This document shows, piece by piece, positions 31,777 through 40,950 of a stretch of 42,220 nucleotides of DNA. Position 1 is the first letter of the stretch. Every line of letters begins with the position of its first letter. The translations under genes and the position numbers were made by a program. This stretch comes from a bacterium. Lineage in GTDB: Bacteria > Bacillota > Clostridia > Lachnospirales > Lachnospiraceae. A model generated the notes under the pieces. It ran no database searches and was not told the origin of the DNA. It was given only the letters and a program-made list of their open reading frames with translations. Location of the stretch: contig JAUNGE010000030.1 in the NCBI GenBank assembly GCA_030524675.1, forward strand, positions 1 to 42,220. The letters are read 5' to 3'.

Positions 31777-32045
31777 GATTCCGCGCAGCCGGGGAGTTAG
31801 CGGTGCCCTGTACTCGCAATCCGCTCTAGCGAGGGTGATGTTTTACCCCGGATAGTCTTTTGTAGGGCTGCCCCTGAAAAGTGGCGATGACGTTTGGGTC
31901 TTGCGCAACAGAACTCCATGAACCGTGTCAGGGCGGGAACGCAGCAGCACTAAGTGGAACCCTCTGTGTGCCGTAAGGCAGCCTGGACTGAGTTAACTGT
32001 CAGGGTAACGCTTATGAAAGCTATTCAAAGTAAAACGCGCGGATT
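31777..32045 (+). ncRNA. ffs: Signal recognition particle RNA, large Gram-positive type
   Basis: Approximate ends are set by pairing of ATTCCGCGC (about 31778-31786) with GCGCGGATT (about 32037-32045), giving about 270 nt, the size of B. subtilis scRNA. The Alu-domain region AGCGGTGCCCTGTACTCG with CAATCCGCTCTAGCGAGG is at about 31799-31837. The S-domain loop region is at about 31918-31955 (GAACCGTGTCAGG then GGAACGCAGCAGCAC), the part bound by Ffh. The RNA guides co-translational protein targeting. A roughly 70-base 5' leader suggests processing. Confidence 0.9.
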
Positions 32046-32157
32046 TAAAATAAAAAAACAGGTTGCCTTTTTGCGTATTTGAAAAATTATGGTCGCAGTC
32101 CCGTTTGTTTTCAATAATGGGGGCGTTCACTAGAGTACAGAAAAGGTAAAAAGATAA

Positions 32158-32196
32158 GCTGCCGTCTGATGGTTGAAAATAACTGTTGGCGGCAGC
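32158..32196. terminator. Hairpin between the SRP RNA and sodA 3' ends
   Basis: GCTGCCGTC (32158-32166) pairs with GGCGGCAGC (32188-32196; one mismatch), T-rich on both sides. It can end sodA (minus) and stray plus-strand transcription. 32046-32157 holds nothing else recognised. Confidence 0.65.
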
Positions 32197-32205
32197 CGTT
32201 TTATT

Positions 32206-32904
32206 TTATTCGTTCATTGCTTGCTGTAATCTATTTTCTACACCTTTCCAGTCGATAACATGAAACCAGTCATCGATATAATCTCCCCTTAGATTTTGAT
32301 GTTTCAAGTAGTATGCATGTTCCCACACATCCAGAGGAAGAATCGGGTACAATCCAAAAGAAAGAGGATTATCCTGGTTGGGAAGCGCTATGATACGAAG
32401 CTTGGCAGTATTACCAGAAGGACGGAATGGATTGGAACTGTCAAGTTCACCGGGGCGGTCAAAGGTATCCAACATGTTAGAGCGGTCCAGAACGAGCCAT
32501 GCGAAACCCGATCCAAACTGACCTAGAGCCGCATCTTTCATTTCTTTTTTCCATTGCTCCATTCCGCCGAACGGGTCTGTGACAGCAGAGGATGATAATT
32601 GGGCAGAAGATGGAGGAGCCATCAAATCAAAGTACAGCTCATGGTTATAGACACCGCCTCCGTTGTCGCGTACTGTTTTTTGCAGGGCTTCCGGCAAAGT
32701 AAAAAGATGAGTGAGCAGATTTTCCAGAGTCCAGCTATGATATTGAGGATACTTTTTTAAGCCTTCGTTTAAGTTGTCAACATAGGTTTTCATATGTTTG
32801 TCATGATGAAAGTACATGGTCTCTGTGTCGATATAAGGTTCCAGGGCGTCATAAGAATAAGGGAGCGGAGGAAGGGTGAAAGGGTAGGTTTTATGAGAAA
32901 GCAT
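32206..32904 (-). CDS. sodA: Superoxide dismutase, Fe/Mn family
   Basis: A 232-residue Fe/Mn superoxide dismutase that removes superoxide in the cytoplasm. Metal ligands are visible: His in MYFHHDKH (about 33), His in GGVYNHELYFD, and Asp/His in LDVWEHAYYL. It is slightly longer than average because of an Ala/Ser insert (PPSSAQLSSSAVTDPFGG, about 97-114). Start ATG 32904 has GGAG seven bases upstream; a TTG two codons earlier is less likely. Metal choice cannot be told safely. Consistent with an anaerobe that meets occasional oxygen. Confidence 0.93.
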   Translation of the reverse strand: MLSHKTYPFTLPPLPYSYDALEPYIDTETMYFHHDKHMKTYVDNLNEGLKKYPQYHSWTLENLLTHLFTLPEALQKTVRDNGGGVYNHELYFDLMAPPSSAQLSSSAVTDPFGGMEQWKKEMKDAALGQFGSGFAWLVLDRSNMLDTFDRPGELDSSNPFRPSGNTAKLRIIALPNQDNPLSFGLYPILPLDVWEHAYYLKHQNLRGDYIDDWFHVIDWKGVENRLQQAMNE

Positions 32905-33065
32905 AAACAATCTCCGAGAGTTCGTTCTGTTCTTTGTGTTTTATATGTGAGAAACAGCAGGGTTGTTACAATGAATGTGAGAAATGTTTGGTAAAATATT
33001 CTGGTATTTGGTATTGGAGGAAACATTCGCCTGCAGCGAGATAAAATTTTTGTCTATTTTGCCGT

Positions 33066-33086
33066 AAGAGCGCAGAAATCGCTCTT
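33066..33086 (+). other. Small hairpin upstream of pfkA
   Basis: AAGAGCG (33066-33072) and CGCTCTT (33080-33086) form a perfect 7-bp stem about 40 bases before the pfkA promoter. It lacks a T-run; role unclear. Confidence 0.4.
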
Positions 33087-33124
33087 GACAGAACCGTTAA
33101 ATCCTTACAAAATACGAAAAATGC

Positions 33125-33153
33125 TTGTCACTGACAGGGGTTTGCATTATAAT
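33125..33153 (+). promoter_or_regulatory. Promoter of pfkA
   Basis: TTGTCA (33125-33130), 17-base spacer, perfect TATAAT (33148-33153). The leader to the GTG start is about 135 bases and contains CTGCAATCAA twice (near 33226 and 33241). Confidence 0.65.
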
Positions 33154-33295
33154 TACAAAATGGGTTAAGTATAACCTGTTGAATAAAAAAGACTGCAGAA
33201 AAGAGACGGGATGGAAGAATCTAAACTGCAATCAAGCGAACTGCAATCAAGAAGGCACACAGGGAAGCGCTTTGTGGGGAAAGGATGTGGAGAAA

Positions 33296-34375
33296 GTGAA
33301 AAGAATTGGTATGTTGACCAGCGGCGGCGATTGCCAGAGTCTGAATGCAACCATGAGAGGTGTTGCGAAATCACTTTACGAGATGTTTGATGATGTGGAG
33401 ATCATCGGATTTGAAGAGGGCTATAAAGGTCTGATGTATGCGGATTACCGAATTATGCAACCATCTGATTTTTCTGGAATTTTAACAGAGGGAGGTACGA
33501 TTCTCGGAACTTCCAGACAGCCGTTTAAGCTGATGCGTCAGCCAGATGAAAATGGTCTTGATAAAGTTGCTGCGATGAAACACACCTATTATAAACTGAA
33601 GTTAGAGTGTCTCGTAGTATTGGGCGGCAACGGAAGCCAAAAGACAGCCAATCTTTTGCGTGAAGAGGGATTGAATGTAGTTTCTCTTCCGAAAACCATT
33701 GACAATGACTTATGGGGAACCGATATGACATTCGGATTTCAGAGCGCAGTGAATGTGGCAACCAATGCGATTGACTGCATCCACACCACAGCTGCTTCCC
33801 ATGGACGTGTTTTCATTGTTGAAGTTATGGGACATAAAGTAGGATGGTTGACTCTGCATGCAGGAATTGCCGGTGGTGCAGACATCATTCTGATACCAGA
33901 GATTCCATATGACCTGAATGTTGTGGCAGAGGCCATCAAGAAGAGAGAGAGGGCAGGAAAGCGTTTCTCCATTCTGGCAGTGGCAGAAGGCGCGATTTCC
34001 AAGGAAGATGCGGGGCTGACAAAGAAGGAATTGAAGGAGAAAAAGAAAAATGCTCCGATTTATCCGTCTGTTGCCTACGAAATCGGCGCAAAGATTCAGG
34101 AATTGACTGGCCAGGAGGTTCGTGTGACCGTTCCAGGACATATGCAGCGTGGCGGTGAGCCGTGCCCGTATGACCGCGTTCTCTCTACAAGATTGGGAGC
34201 GGAGGCAGCTCGCCTGATTGCAAGAAAAGAGTACGGCTATATGGTAGCAATCAAGGACAACGAGATTACCAAGGTACCGCTGGAGGATGTAGCTGGAAAG
34301 CTGAAGACAGTGGACCCGAAGAGTTCCATTATCCGTCAGGCAAAGAGTGTGGGAATCAGCTTTGGAGATGAATAG
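33296..34375 (+). CDS. pfkA: 6-phosphofructokinase
   Basis: A 359-residue PFK that phosphorylates fructose-6-phosphate in glycolysis. Blocks: RIGMLTSGGDCQSLNATMRG at the N-terminus, VVLGGNGSQK (about 102-111), LPKTIDNDLWGT (catalytic Asp, about 127-138) and MQRGGEP near the C-terminus. In E. coli numbering, position 104 is Gly (as in ATP enzymes) and position 124 is Lys (as in pyrophosphate enzymes), and position 103 is Asn instead of Asp. The phosphoryl donor is therefore probably ATP but not certain. GTG 33296 was chosen because it matches the family start and has AAGGAT nine bases upstream; the open frame extends to 33125 without a ribosome site. Confidence 0.9.
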   Translation: MKRIGMLTSGGDCQSLNATMRGVAKSLYEMFDDVEIIGFEEGYKGLMYADYRIMQPSDFSGILTEGGTILGTSRQPFKLMRQPDENGLDKVAAMKHTYYKLKLECLVVLGGNGSQKTANLLREEGLNVVSLPKTIDNDLWGTDMTFGFQSAVNVATNAIDCIHTTAASHGRVFIVEVMGHKVGWLTLHAGIAGGADIILIPEIPYDLNVVAEAIKKRERAGKRFSILAVAEGAISKEDAGLTKKELKEKKKNAPIYPSVAYEIGAKIQELTGQEVRVTVPGHMQRGGEPCPYDRVLSTRLGAEAARLIARKEYGYMVAIKDNEITKVPLEDVAGKLKTVDPKSSIIRQAKSVGISFGDE

Positions 34376-34429
34376 AAACAAAGCGAATAAAAATAAAATA
34401 TAATAAAAAAGCAGAGAGGGAGAATATAC

Positions 34430-36202
34430 ATGTCTTATATGGCTTTATACCGAAAATGGCGTCCAGCTGCATTTGAGGATGTGAAGGGGCAGGAGCCGAT
34501 TGTGCGGACTTTGAAAAATCAGGTTCTTTCAGGGCGGGTAGGACATGCGTATCTTTTCTGCGGAACCAGAGGAACCGGCAAGACCAGTATAGCAAAAATT
34601 TTTGCCAGAGCAGTCAACTGTGAGCATCCAGTGGATGGAAGCCCATGTAATGAATGTGCTGTCTGCCGTGCCATCAGCGCCGGTTCTTCTCTCAATGTGG
34701 TAGAAATTGATGCGGCATCTAACAATGGTGTTGATAATATCCGTGAAATCCGTGAGCAGGTGGAGTATCCGCCGACAGAAGGGAAATACCGCGTGTATAT
34801 TATTGATGAGGTTCATATGCTCTCGACAGGTGCATTTAATGCGCTGCTCAAGACATTGGAGGAGCCGCCGTCTTATGTAATATTTATTCTGGCGACGACA
34901 GAAGTGCATAAGATACCGATTACGGTGCTTTCACGCTGCCAGCGATACGATTTTAAGCGGATTTCTATGGATACCATCGTGGACCGGCTGAGGGAAATGG
35001 TGCAGGCAGAAGGGATTGATGTCGAGGAAAAAGCATTGCGCTTTATCGCAAAGGCTGGCGATGGTTCCATGCGAGATTCGATCAGCCTGCTGGAGCAGTG
35101 TGTGGCATTTCATTTTGGGGAAACGCTGACATATGAGTTTGCATTGGATGTTTTGGGTGCAGTGGATACCAGTGTATTCAGCCGCCTTTTGCGCGCTCTG
35201 ATAGCGGAGGATGCGAAGGAGAGTATCCGGATTTTAGAGGAAATGATTATTCAGGGACGTGAATTGTCCCAGTTTGTGACAGATTTTATCTGGTATCTGC
35301 GCAATCTTATGATGGTACAGAATACTACAGATGCAGAAGACCTTCTGGATGTGTCAGCAGAAAATATGCAGGCATTGAAGGAGGAGGCGGTGATGGTGCC
35401 GCCAGAAACCCTGATGCGCTATATTCGGGTTTTGTCTGAATTGCTGGGACAAATCCGGTATGCGAGCCAGAAACGTGTTTTGATAGAAGTAGCGCTGATT
35501 CGCCTGACGAGACCAGAGATGGAGCAGAATTTGGACTCTGTGTTGGATAGAGTGGCTAGAATGGAAGAAAAATTACAGAGCGAGATTTCCAGAATACAGA
35601 TGGGAATATCTGCAGGAAATATGCCATCAGGAAATATGCCGGTGAATGTGTCAGGGCAGGGAGGAATATTGGCGCAGAATGGTGCTGCGCGGTATGCTGC
35701 TGCCGGATTGGCAGCGAATGAAGAATTGGGCTATGCAGTGCCCATGAATGGCGGGATTGAGCCAGTAAGTGAGAACAGAGTAGATTATGAAAATGGGATA
35801 GGAAGTGTGGGAAGCGTAAGGCAGCAGATGCTGCCGCCAAGAACCGTAGAGCTTCCAAAGGCCCAGCTGGATGATCTGAATTTTATCCGCAATGAGTGGG
35901 GGAAGATTGTTCGAGATATGGGAATGTCCATTCGCCCGAGCTTTCGGGAGACTGTGCTGGAACCCAGTGGGGACAGCTGCCTTTGTATTGTCTTTATGGA
36001 TGAGACGAATTACAGGATTGGCAGCAGACCAGTGGTGCTGGGCGATTTGGAGAGGTACGTCGAAGAGAAATATCAGAAAAAGATAACATTTAAGACAAGA
36101 TTGGGCGTGCCGACAGAAGTGACAAATACATTTTATGTGACAAGAGAAGAGATGGAAGAAAAAATCCTTACAGAGATTACAATAGAAGATGAAATGTCAT
36201 AA
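34430..36202 (+). CDS. dnaX: DNA polymerase III subunits gamma/tau
   Basis: A 590-residue clamp-loader ATPase. Walker A GTRGTGKTSIAK (about 47-58), zinc cysteines in CEHPVDGSPCNECAVC, Walker B IIDEVHML and arginine finger LSRCQRYDF are all present, followed by the lid and the oligomerisation domain (to about 365). A flexible region rich in Met, Gly, Asn and Ala (about 395-480) leads to the C-terminal domain that would bind the polymerase (ELPKAQLDDLNFIRNEW on). GAGGGAG precedes the ATG. No obvious slippery site for a short gamma form was noticed. Next in line are ebfC and recR, the common order in Firmicutes. Confidence 0.95.
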   Translation: MSYMALYRKWRPAAFEDVKGQEPIVRTLKNQVLSGRVGHAYLFCGTRGTGKTSIAKIFARAVNCEHPVDGSPCNECAVCRAISAGSSLNVVEIDAASNNGVDNIREIREQVEYPPTEGKYRVYIIDEVHMLSTGAFNALLKTLEEPPSYVIFILATTEVHKIPITVLSRCQRYDFKRISMDTIVDRLREMVQAEGIDVEEKALRFIAKAGDGSMRDSISLLEQCVAFHFGETLTYEFALDVLGAVDTSVFSRLLRALIAEDAKESIRILEEMIIQGRELSQFVTDFIWYLRNLMMVQNTTDAEDLLDVSAENMQALKEEAVMVPPETLMRYIRVLSELLGQIRYASQKRVLIEVALIRLTRPEMEQNLDSVLDRVARMEEKLQSEISRIQMGISAGNMPSGNMPVNVSGQGGILAQNGAARYAAAGLAANEELGYAVPMNGGIEPVSENRVDYENGIGSVGSVRQQMLPPRTVELPKAQLDDLNFIRNEWGKIVRDMGMSIRPSFRETVLEPSGDSCLCIVFMDETNYRIGSRPVVLGDLERYVEEKYQKKITFKTRLGVPTEVTNTFYVTREEMEEKILTEITIEDEMS

Positions 36203-36235
36203 TATGAAGATAGGATAAATTACGAATACAGGCAG

Positions 36236-36315
36236 CGATTGCGGGAGTGCGAAAGCACGAAGCAATCGACTTTCATATCATGGTGGTGTCGCCGTCAGGC
36301 GGCATGTCCGTTTAA
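36236..36315 (+). repeat. Dispersed two-hairpin intergenic repeat, copy 2
   Basis: Starts 33 bases after the dnaX stop. First hairpin CGATTGC..GTGC-GAAA-GCAC..GCAATCG (36236-36268), conserved linker TTTCATATCATGG, second hairpin TGTCGCC-GTCA-GGCGGCA (36287-36304), then TGTCCGTTTAAC. Nearly identical to the copy at 6024-6070 on the other strand. Confidence 0.75.
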
Positions 36316-36360
36316 CAGCAGTATAGTATAACAAAAAATGTATGTATGGAGGAAAATGAG

Positions 36361-36720
36361 ATGGCAAAACGTGGTGGATTTCCGGCTGGAATGGGTATGC
36401 CTGGCAATATGAACAATTTAATGAAGCAGGCGCAGAAAATGCAGAAGCAGATGGAAGAGACAACAAAGGAACTGGAAGAGAAGGAGTATACCGCAACAGT
36501 AGGAGGCGGCGCAGTGACGGTAACAGTTTCTGGTAAAAAAGAAGTGGTTGCTGTGAAGCTGACAGAGGAAGTGGTGGATCCGGATGATATTGAGATGCTG
36601 CAGGATTTGATTATTGCGGCAACTAACGAAGCATTCCGCCAGATGGAAGAGGCAAATTCGGCAGCAATGTCCAAATTTACAGGTGGTCTCGGCGGTTTGG
36701 GTGGAGGTTTCCCATTCTAA
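36361..36720 (+). CDS. ebfC: YbaB/EbfC nucleoid-associated protein
   Basis: A 119-residue dimeric DNA-binding protein of the YbaB/EbfC family, usually between dnaX and recR. The Met-rich N-terminus [20 protein letters not shown] and the core [20 protein letters not shown] with [12 protein letters not shown] are typical; the C-terminus is Gly/Phe-rich. Start ATG 36361 follows GGAGG at a good distance; an upstream in-frame ATG at 36346 falls on the ribosome site. One base separates its stop from the recR start, so the two are coupled. Confidence 0.94.
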   Translation: MAKRGGFPAGMGMPGNMNNLMKQAQKMQKQMEETTKELEEKEYTATVGGGAVTVTVSGKKEVVAVKLTEEVVDPDDIEMLQDLIIAATNEAFRQMEEANSAAMSKFTGGLGGLGGGFPF

Positions 36721-36721
36721 G

Positions 36722-37318
36722 ATGGATTATTACAGCAGTCAAATTACAAAATTGATAGAAGAACTGGGAAAACTCCCAGGAATTGGAAATAAGACAGCAC
36801 AGCGTCTGGCGTTTCATATTATCAATATGCCTCAGGACCAGGTTTCACGCCTAGCTGGGGCAATCACAGAGGCGAAGGCGAATGTGCGTTATTGCAAGGA
36901 ATGTTTTACTCTGACAGATAAAGAAATCTGTCCGATTTGCAGCAGCGACAAAAGAGATCACCAAACTATTATGGTGGTGGAGAATACAAGAGATCTGGCA
37001 GCATATGAGAAGACTGGAAAGTATGATGGGGTTTATCATGTGCTTCATGGAGCGATTTCACCAATGCTTGGAATCGGTCCGGCAGATATTAAATTAAAAG
37101 AACTGATGCAGAGACTTCAGGGCGATGTGAAGGAAGTTATTATTGCAACCAATTCCAGTCTGGAAGGTGAGACCACAGCAATGTATCTGAGTAAGCTGAT
37201 TAAACCGACAGGAATTCGCGTCAGCCGGATTGCCAGCGGCGTTCCGGTGGGCGGCGATTTGGAATACATTGATGAGGTCACTCTTTTGCGCGCATTAGAG
37301 GGAAGAGTGGAATTGTAA
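36722..37318 (+). CDS. recR: Recombination mediator protein RecR
   Basis: A 198-residue RecR that with RecO (and RecF) loads RecA onto SSB-coated single-stranded DNA. Helix-hairpin-helix ([19 protein letters not shown]), C4 zinc finger ([16 protein letters not shown]) and Toprim domain ([14 protein letters not shown] to [10 protein letters not shown]-like end) are present, and length is typical. ATG 36722 is one base after the ebfC stop; the ribosome site is weak, fitting translational coupling. Confidence 0.95.
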   Translation: MDYYSSQITKLIEELGKLPGIGNKTAQRLAFHIINMPQDQVSRLAGAITEAKANVRYCKECFTLTDKEICPICSSDKRDHQTIMVVENTRDLAAYEKTGKYDGVYHVLHGAISPMLGIGPADIKLKELMQRLQGDVKEVIIATNSSLEGETTAMYLSKLIKPTGIRVSRIASGVPVGGDLEYIDEVTLLRALEGRVEL

Positions 37319-37503
37319 CCGGTGAACATGCAGCAGATAAAAGTAAAAATAAAATAAAAGATAAAGATATAAAAGATACACTTATTTATAAAAGTTGTAA
37401 AGTGGTGTAAAAGATAAAAAATAAATAGAGTAAGAGATAAGAAGAAAAACAGTTTAACAAAATAAGCGAGGATTGAAACAAAGGTTGTAGGAGATGCAAA
37501 GGA
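37319..37503 (+). other. Low-complexity A-rich spacer
   Basis: Repeated TAAAAGATA/AATAAA-like units fill 37330-37450. No promoter with both boxes could be assigned and no gene is seen. Confidence 0.5.
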
Positions 37504-39987
37504 ATGGATAAATACGAGTTTAACCTAAAAGTTGAACAGATGAAGAAGATGGTAAAGAAAGGCGATTATTCCACAGCAATGAAAATTGCGGATGGGATTG
37601 ACTGGAGGCGAGTACGCAATGCAGCGCTGCTTTCTACCGTTGCACAGATATATGAAAATAATAACCAATATCAGGAGGCAAAGGAGATTCTCCTGCTGGC
37701 TTTGGAGCGTGCTCCGATAGGAAAACGTCTTTTATTTAAGCTGACAGAGTTGGAGTTGAAAGAAAATAATATCAGTGAAGCAGAATCCTACTACCAGGAA
37801 TATTGCGATTTGGCACAGGATGATTCCGGCCAGTATCTGCTTCGCTATGAGATTTTGAAAGAGAAGGGTGCTCCGCTGGAACAGCTGATTCACGCACTTG
37901 AGAATTATACAAGAGAAGAGCTGGATGAAAAATGGATGTATGAACTGGCCGAGCTGTATTCTGAGGCTGACATGGTGGATGACTGTATTGCAACCTGTGA
38001 CCGTATTATGCTGATGTTTGGTCTCGGAAAATACGTGGACAAAGCCATGGACCTGAAAATCCGCTATGCGCCGCTCACGAAGTATCAGATGGATCTGGTA
38101 GAAAATCGGGATAAGTATGAGGAGCAGCTGCGTGCTGTAGAGCAGGAATACAGTATGCCCGAAAATCGCAGGCGCAGAATACATGAGGAACAGATTGCAG
38201 ATGCAGGCAGCAAAGATATGGATGAATCTGACGAGTTTTCATCTTCTCGCCGTCCAAGGCTGAGAGAACGTCAGGAAAAGGTTTCCATGAAAGAATATGC
38301 AGTTTCTAACGGAGATCTGGATGACGAGGGCTGGGATGATAGCCGCGGAAAAAGGCCGGTTGTGCGAGTGATGGAACGGGCACCAGAGACAGAAAAGCCA
38401 TACACAGAGTCCGAACCGGAGGAAGTTGGCTACAATAGGACTGATTATGGGAATGACTATAATGGAACTGAATATGAAGAGGCCGCATATGAGAAATCCA
38501 GAGATGGAGAAAATGGCTATGGAGAATCTGCATATGAGCAGTCCAGAGATGAGATAACTGGGTATGAAGAGCCGGAACGTGAGGAAAATCAGGAGAACAG
38601 ATACAAAGATGCAGAATACGAGGATGAGCAGATTGAGGGACAGGCAGTTCGTTCTGAACATGCACCTGTGATTCGGCGTGTACAGAGAACAGAAGATGAA
38701 GAACAGGAATTGCGCATCCATATGCATGAGGAAGAAGTGGAGAAACACTTAGCAGAGGAGATGTCAAAAATGTCTGTAGATAACCAGAAAGAGGATTTGG
38801 GTGCTACTCGTATTATGCCAGTGATACGAAGAAGCAGTGATTATGCGCGGGAAGATTATACATCTGTCCGTCCGGCAGCGCCGGCATCCAAAAAAGAAGA
38901 GGTTGTATTGGATGACGACATAGTGGATGATGTAGATGATATTGAAGAAATTGATATGGAAGAGCAGGATGAAACGGTTTACAATCATTTGATGATTGAG
39001 GCCGAAAATGTGGAAGATGGAGTTCGCCTTGCTGTGAAAGCTCTAAAAAAACTTCAGGAAGAAACTGGGGAGAAGAGGAGCGCTGCAAAACTGTCTGCTG
39101 AGAAGTTGAATCAGAAGGGCCTGCAGTATTATCTGCCGAAATTAGCAGGGAAAAATCTGATTATCAATGATGCTGCCAGAATGAATCTGGATGCACAGAA
39201 TGAATTGATGGAATTTTTAAAGAGCGATAACAGCGGGATGGTGGTTGTTTTGATGGACACGCCGCTCCATTTGGAAATTCTGCACAGCCATAATCCGCAG
39301 CTGGCAAAATATTTCTCATATATTGGTGTGGAGGCAAATCCTGAGGATGCATATGAAGAGAATGTATATGAAGCACCTGTGAGAGAGAAGAGAGAGCCTG
39401 TGAAAGAAAATACAGCGGCATCTGCTTCTTATGAGAAGAAACCTGCCAGAAATACAATGGAAGAAGAACCAGAGTATGAGGAGAGGCCATCCAGAAGAGC
39501 AGAGAGAAGCGAAGATTCTTATGGCAGGGATTCTTATGACAAAAATTCTTACGACAGAGAACCAGCAGAAAAAGAATCTGGCAGAAAAATGCTCAGAAAA
39601 GAAAAAGCGGTACAGAGTATGGTACAGGAGCCGATGAACGAGACAAGAGAGAAACGTCCAGAGCAGGTTCGTGTGAAGACACAGGAAGATAATGTTTCTG
39701 AAAATGGTGTTATGTCAATCAATGATTTTGCTAAATATGCATGCGAATATGCAAAAAGTATTGATTGCAGCATTGTAGGAAAAAGTTTGCTTGCATTGTA
39801 TGAGAGAGCGGAATTGATGGATGCAGATGGAATTCCGCTGATTCGTGAAAATGCGGAAGATTTGATTGAGGAAGCAGCGGACAAGGCTGAGAAGAAGAGT
39901 TTGGGCCGCCTGATTGCCGGAATTTTCTCTCCGCGGTACGATAAGGAAGGAAAACTGATTTTAAAAGAATCTCACTTCTTGAATTAG
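37504..39987 (+). CDS. TPR protein with a degenerate AAA+ (SpoVK/CbbX-like) domain
   Basis: An 827-residue cytoplasmic protein of unknown function. Residues about 1-200 are helical, TPR-like (MKKMVKKGDYSTAMKIADG, then YQEAKEILLLALERAP). Residues about 215-480 are acidic and Tyr-rich with near-repeats (YEESAYEQSRDE-like), probably disordered. From about 490 to 605 the chain resembles an AAA+ core: KNLIINDAARMN where Walker B FIDEA would be, GMVVVLMDTPLHLEILHSHN matching the sensor-1 helix region of SpoVK/CbbX proteins, and NPQLAKYF where others have NPGLxSRF. No Walker A is visible. A helical lid-like end follows (about 737-810). It is next to recR; orientation and position suggest core-genome status. 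Confidence 0.7.
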   Translation: MDKYEFNLKVEQMKKMVKKGDYSTAMKIADGIDWRRVRNAALLSTVAQIYENNNQYQEAKEILLLALERAPIGKRLLFKLTELELKENNISEAESYYQEYCDLAQDDSGQYLLRYEILKEKGAPLEQLIHALENYTREELDEKWMYELAELYSEADMVDDCIATCDRIMLMFGLGKYVDKAMDLKIRYAPLTKYQMDLVENRDKYEEQLRAVEQEYSMPENRRRRIHEEQIADAGSKDMDESDEFSSSRRPRLRERQEKVSMKEYAVSNGDLDDEGWDDSRGKRPVVRVMERAPETEKPYTESEPEEVGYNRTDYGNDYNGTEYEEAAYEKSRDGENGYGESAYEQSRDEITGYEEPEREENQENRYKDAEYEDEQIEGQAVRSEHAPVIRRVQRTEDEEQELRIHMHEEEVEKHLAEEMSKMSVDNQKEDLGATRIMPVIRRSSDYAREDYTSVRPAAPASKKEEVVLDDDIVDDVDDIEEIDMEEQDETVYNHLMIEAENVEDGVRLAVKALKKLQEETGEKRSAAKLSAEKLNQKGLQYYLPKLAGKNLIINDAARMNLDAQNELMEFLKSDNSGMVVVLMDTPLHLEILHSHNPQLAKYFSYIGVEANPEDAYEENVYEAPVREKREPVKENTAASASYEKKPARNTMEEEPEYEERPSRRAERSEDSYGRDSYDKNSYDREPAEKESGRKMLRKEKAVQSMVQEPMNETREKRPEQVRVKTQEDNVSENGVMSINDFAKYACEYAKSIDCSIVGKSLLALYERAELMDADGIPLIRENAEDLIEEAADKAEKKSLGRLIAGIFSPRYDKEGKLILKESHFLN

Positions 39988-40055
39988 AATTTTAGAGCTT
40001 TAGAAATAAATGTTTTGGAAAATTAGACGCTATCAGAAGAATGAGGACAGAAAAA

Positions 40056-40895
40056 ATGGATATTCAGTTAATTGCATTCGATTTAGATGGAACAATGCTC
40101 GACGATAGAAAAAATATACCAGAGCAGAACAAAACAGCATTGACAAAATGCGTGGAAAAGGGAATTTATGTAGTGCCAGCGACGGGAAGAACGGCAGAGG
40201 GAATTCCTGAGCAGGTGTTTTCCGTTCCTGGAATTCGCTATGCAATCACAGTAAACGGCGCTAAAATCGAGGACTTGTGGGAAAAGAAAGTGATAGGTGA
40301 AGCCCTTCTGAAAAAGGAGCTGGCTCTTCAAGTTCTTGAGATAGCGCGCGAATATCCGGTGATGTATGATGTTTACATTGACGGGCGAGGAAAATCAGAA
40401 GAACGTTTTTTGAATAATTTGGATAAATATGCAGTAAAGCCGGAAATTCAGGTTCTAATCCGTAAAACAAGGGATTGTATTCCTGATATATATGCATATA
40501 TTCGTGATTGTAAAGAATATATTGATAAAATCAATATATTTTTTGCGGACATGCAGATGCGGGAAGAAGTGAGGGCAAAATTGGCACATATTCCTGGAAT
40601 TATCACGACTTCATCTATGGGAAATAATCTGGAAATCAATGCCATTGAGGCGACGAAAGGCAATGCATTACTGAAATTGGCAGATTATCTGGGAATTCAC
40701 AGAGAACAGATAATGGCCTTTGGTGATGGAGAGAACGATATTTCTATGATTCGAGATGCCGGATTGGGTGTAGCTATGGAGAATGCACAGGATTCTTTGA
40801 AACAGACAGCAGATTATGTGACAAGTTCCAACAACGATGGAGGTATTGCAGCTGCAGTGCAGAAGTTTATTTTGGCAGACACCAGCATTGTGTAG
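40056..40895 (+). CDS. Cof-type HAD-superfamily phosphatase
   Basis: A 279-residue HAD hydrolase of the Cof (IIB) subfamily acting on small phosphorylated metabolites such as sugar phosphates or flavin precursors; the substrate is unknown. Motif I FDLDGTMLDD (about 8-17), motif II PATGRT, the C2 cap and motifs III/IV NAIEATKGNALLKL and MAFGDGENDISMI are intact. ATG 40056 has GAGG eight bases upstream; ATG 40041 would add five residues and is less well placed. Confidence 0.92.
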   Translation: MDIQLIAFDLDGTMLDDRKNIPEQNKTALTKCVEKGIYVVPATGRTAEGIPEQVFSVPGIRYAITVNGAKIEDLWEKKVIGEALLKKELALQVLEIAREYPVMYDVYIDGRGKSEERFLNNLDKYAVKPEIQVLIRKTRDCIPDIYAYIRDCKEYIDKINIFFADMQMREEVRAKLAHIPGIITTSSMGNNLEINAIEATKGNALLKLADYLGIHREQIMAFGDGENDISMIRDAGLGVAMENAQDSLKQTADYVTSSNNDGGIAAAVQKFILADTSIV

Positions 40896-40950
40896 CTGTA
40901 GCAGAAGATATTGACAGAAAACATGTGACAGCAGGAAGGAAAATGAAATT

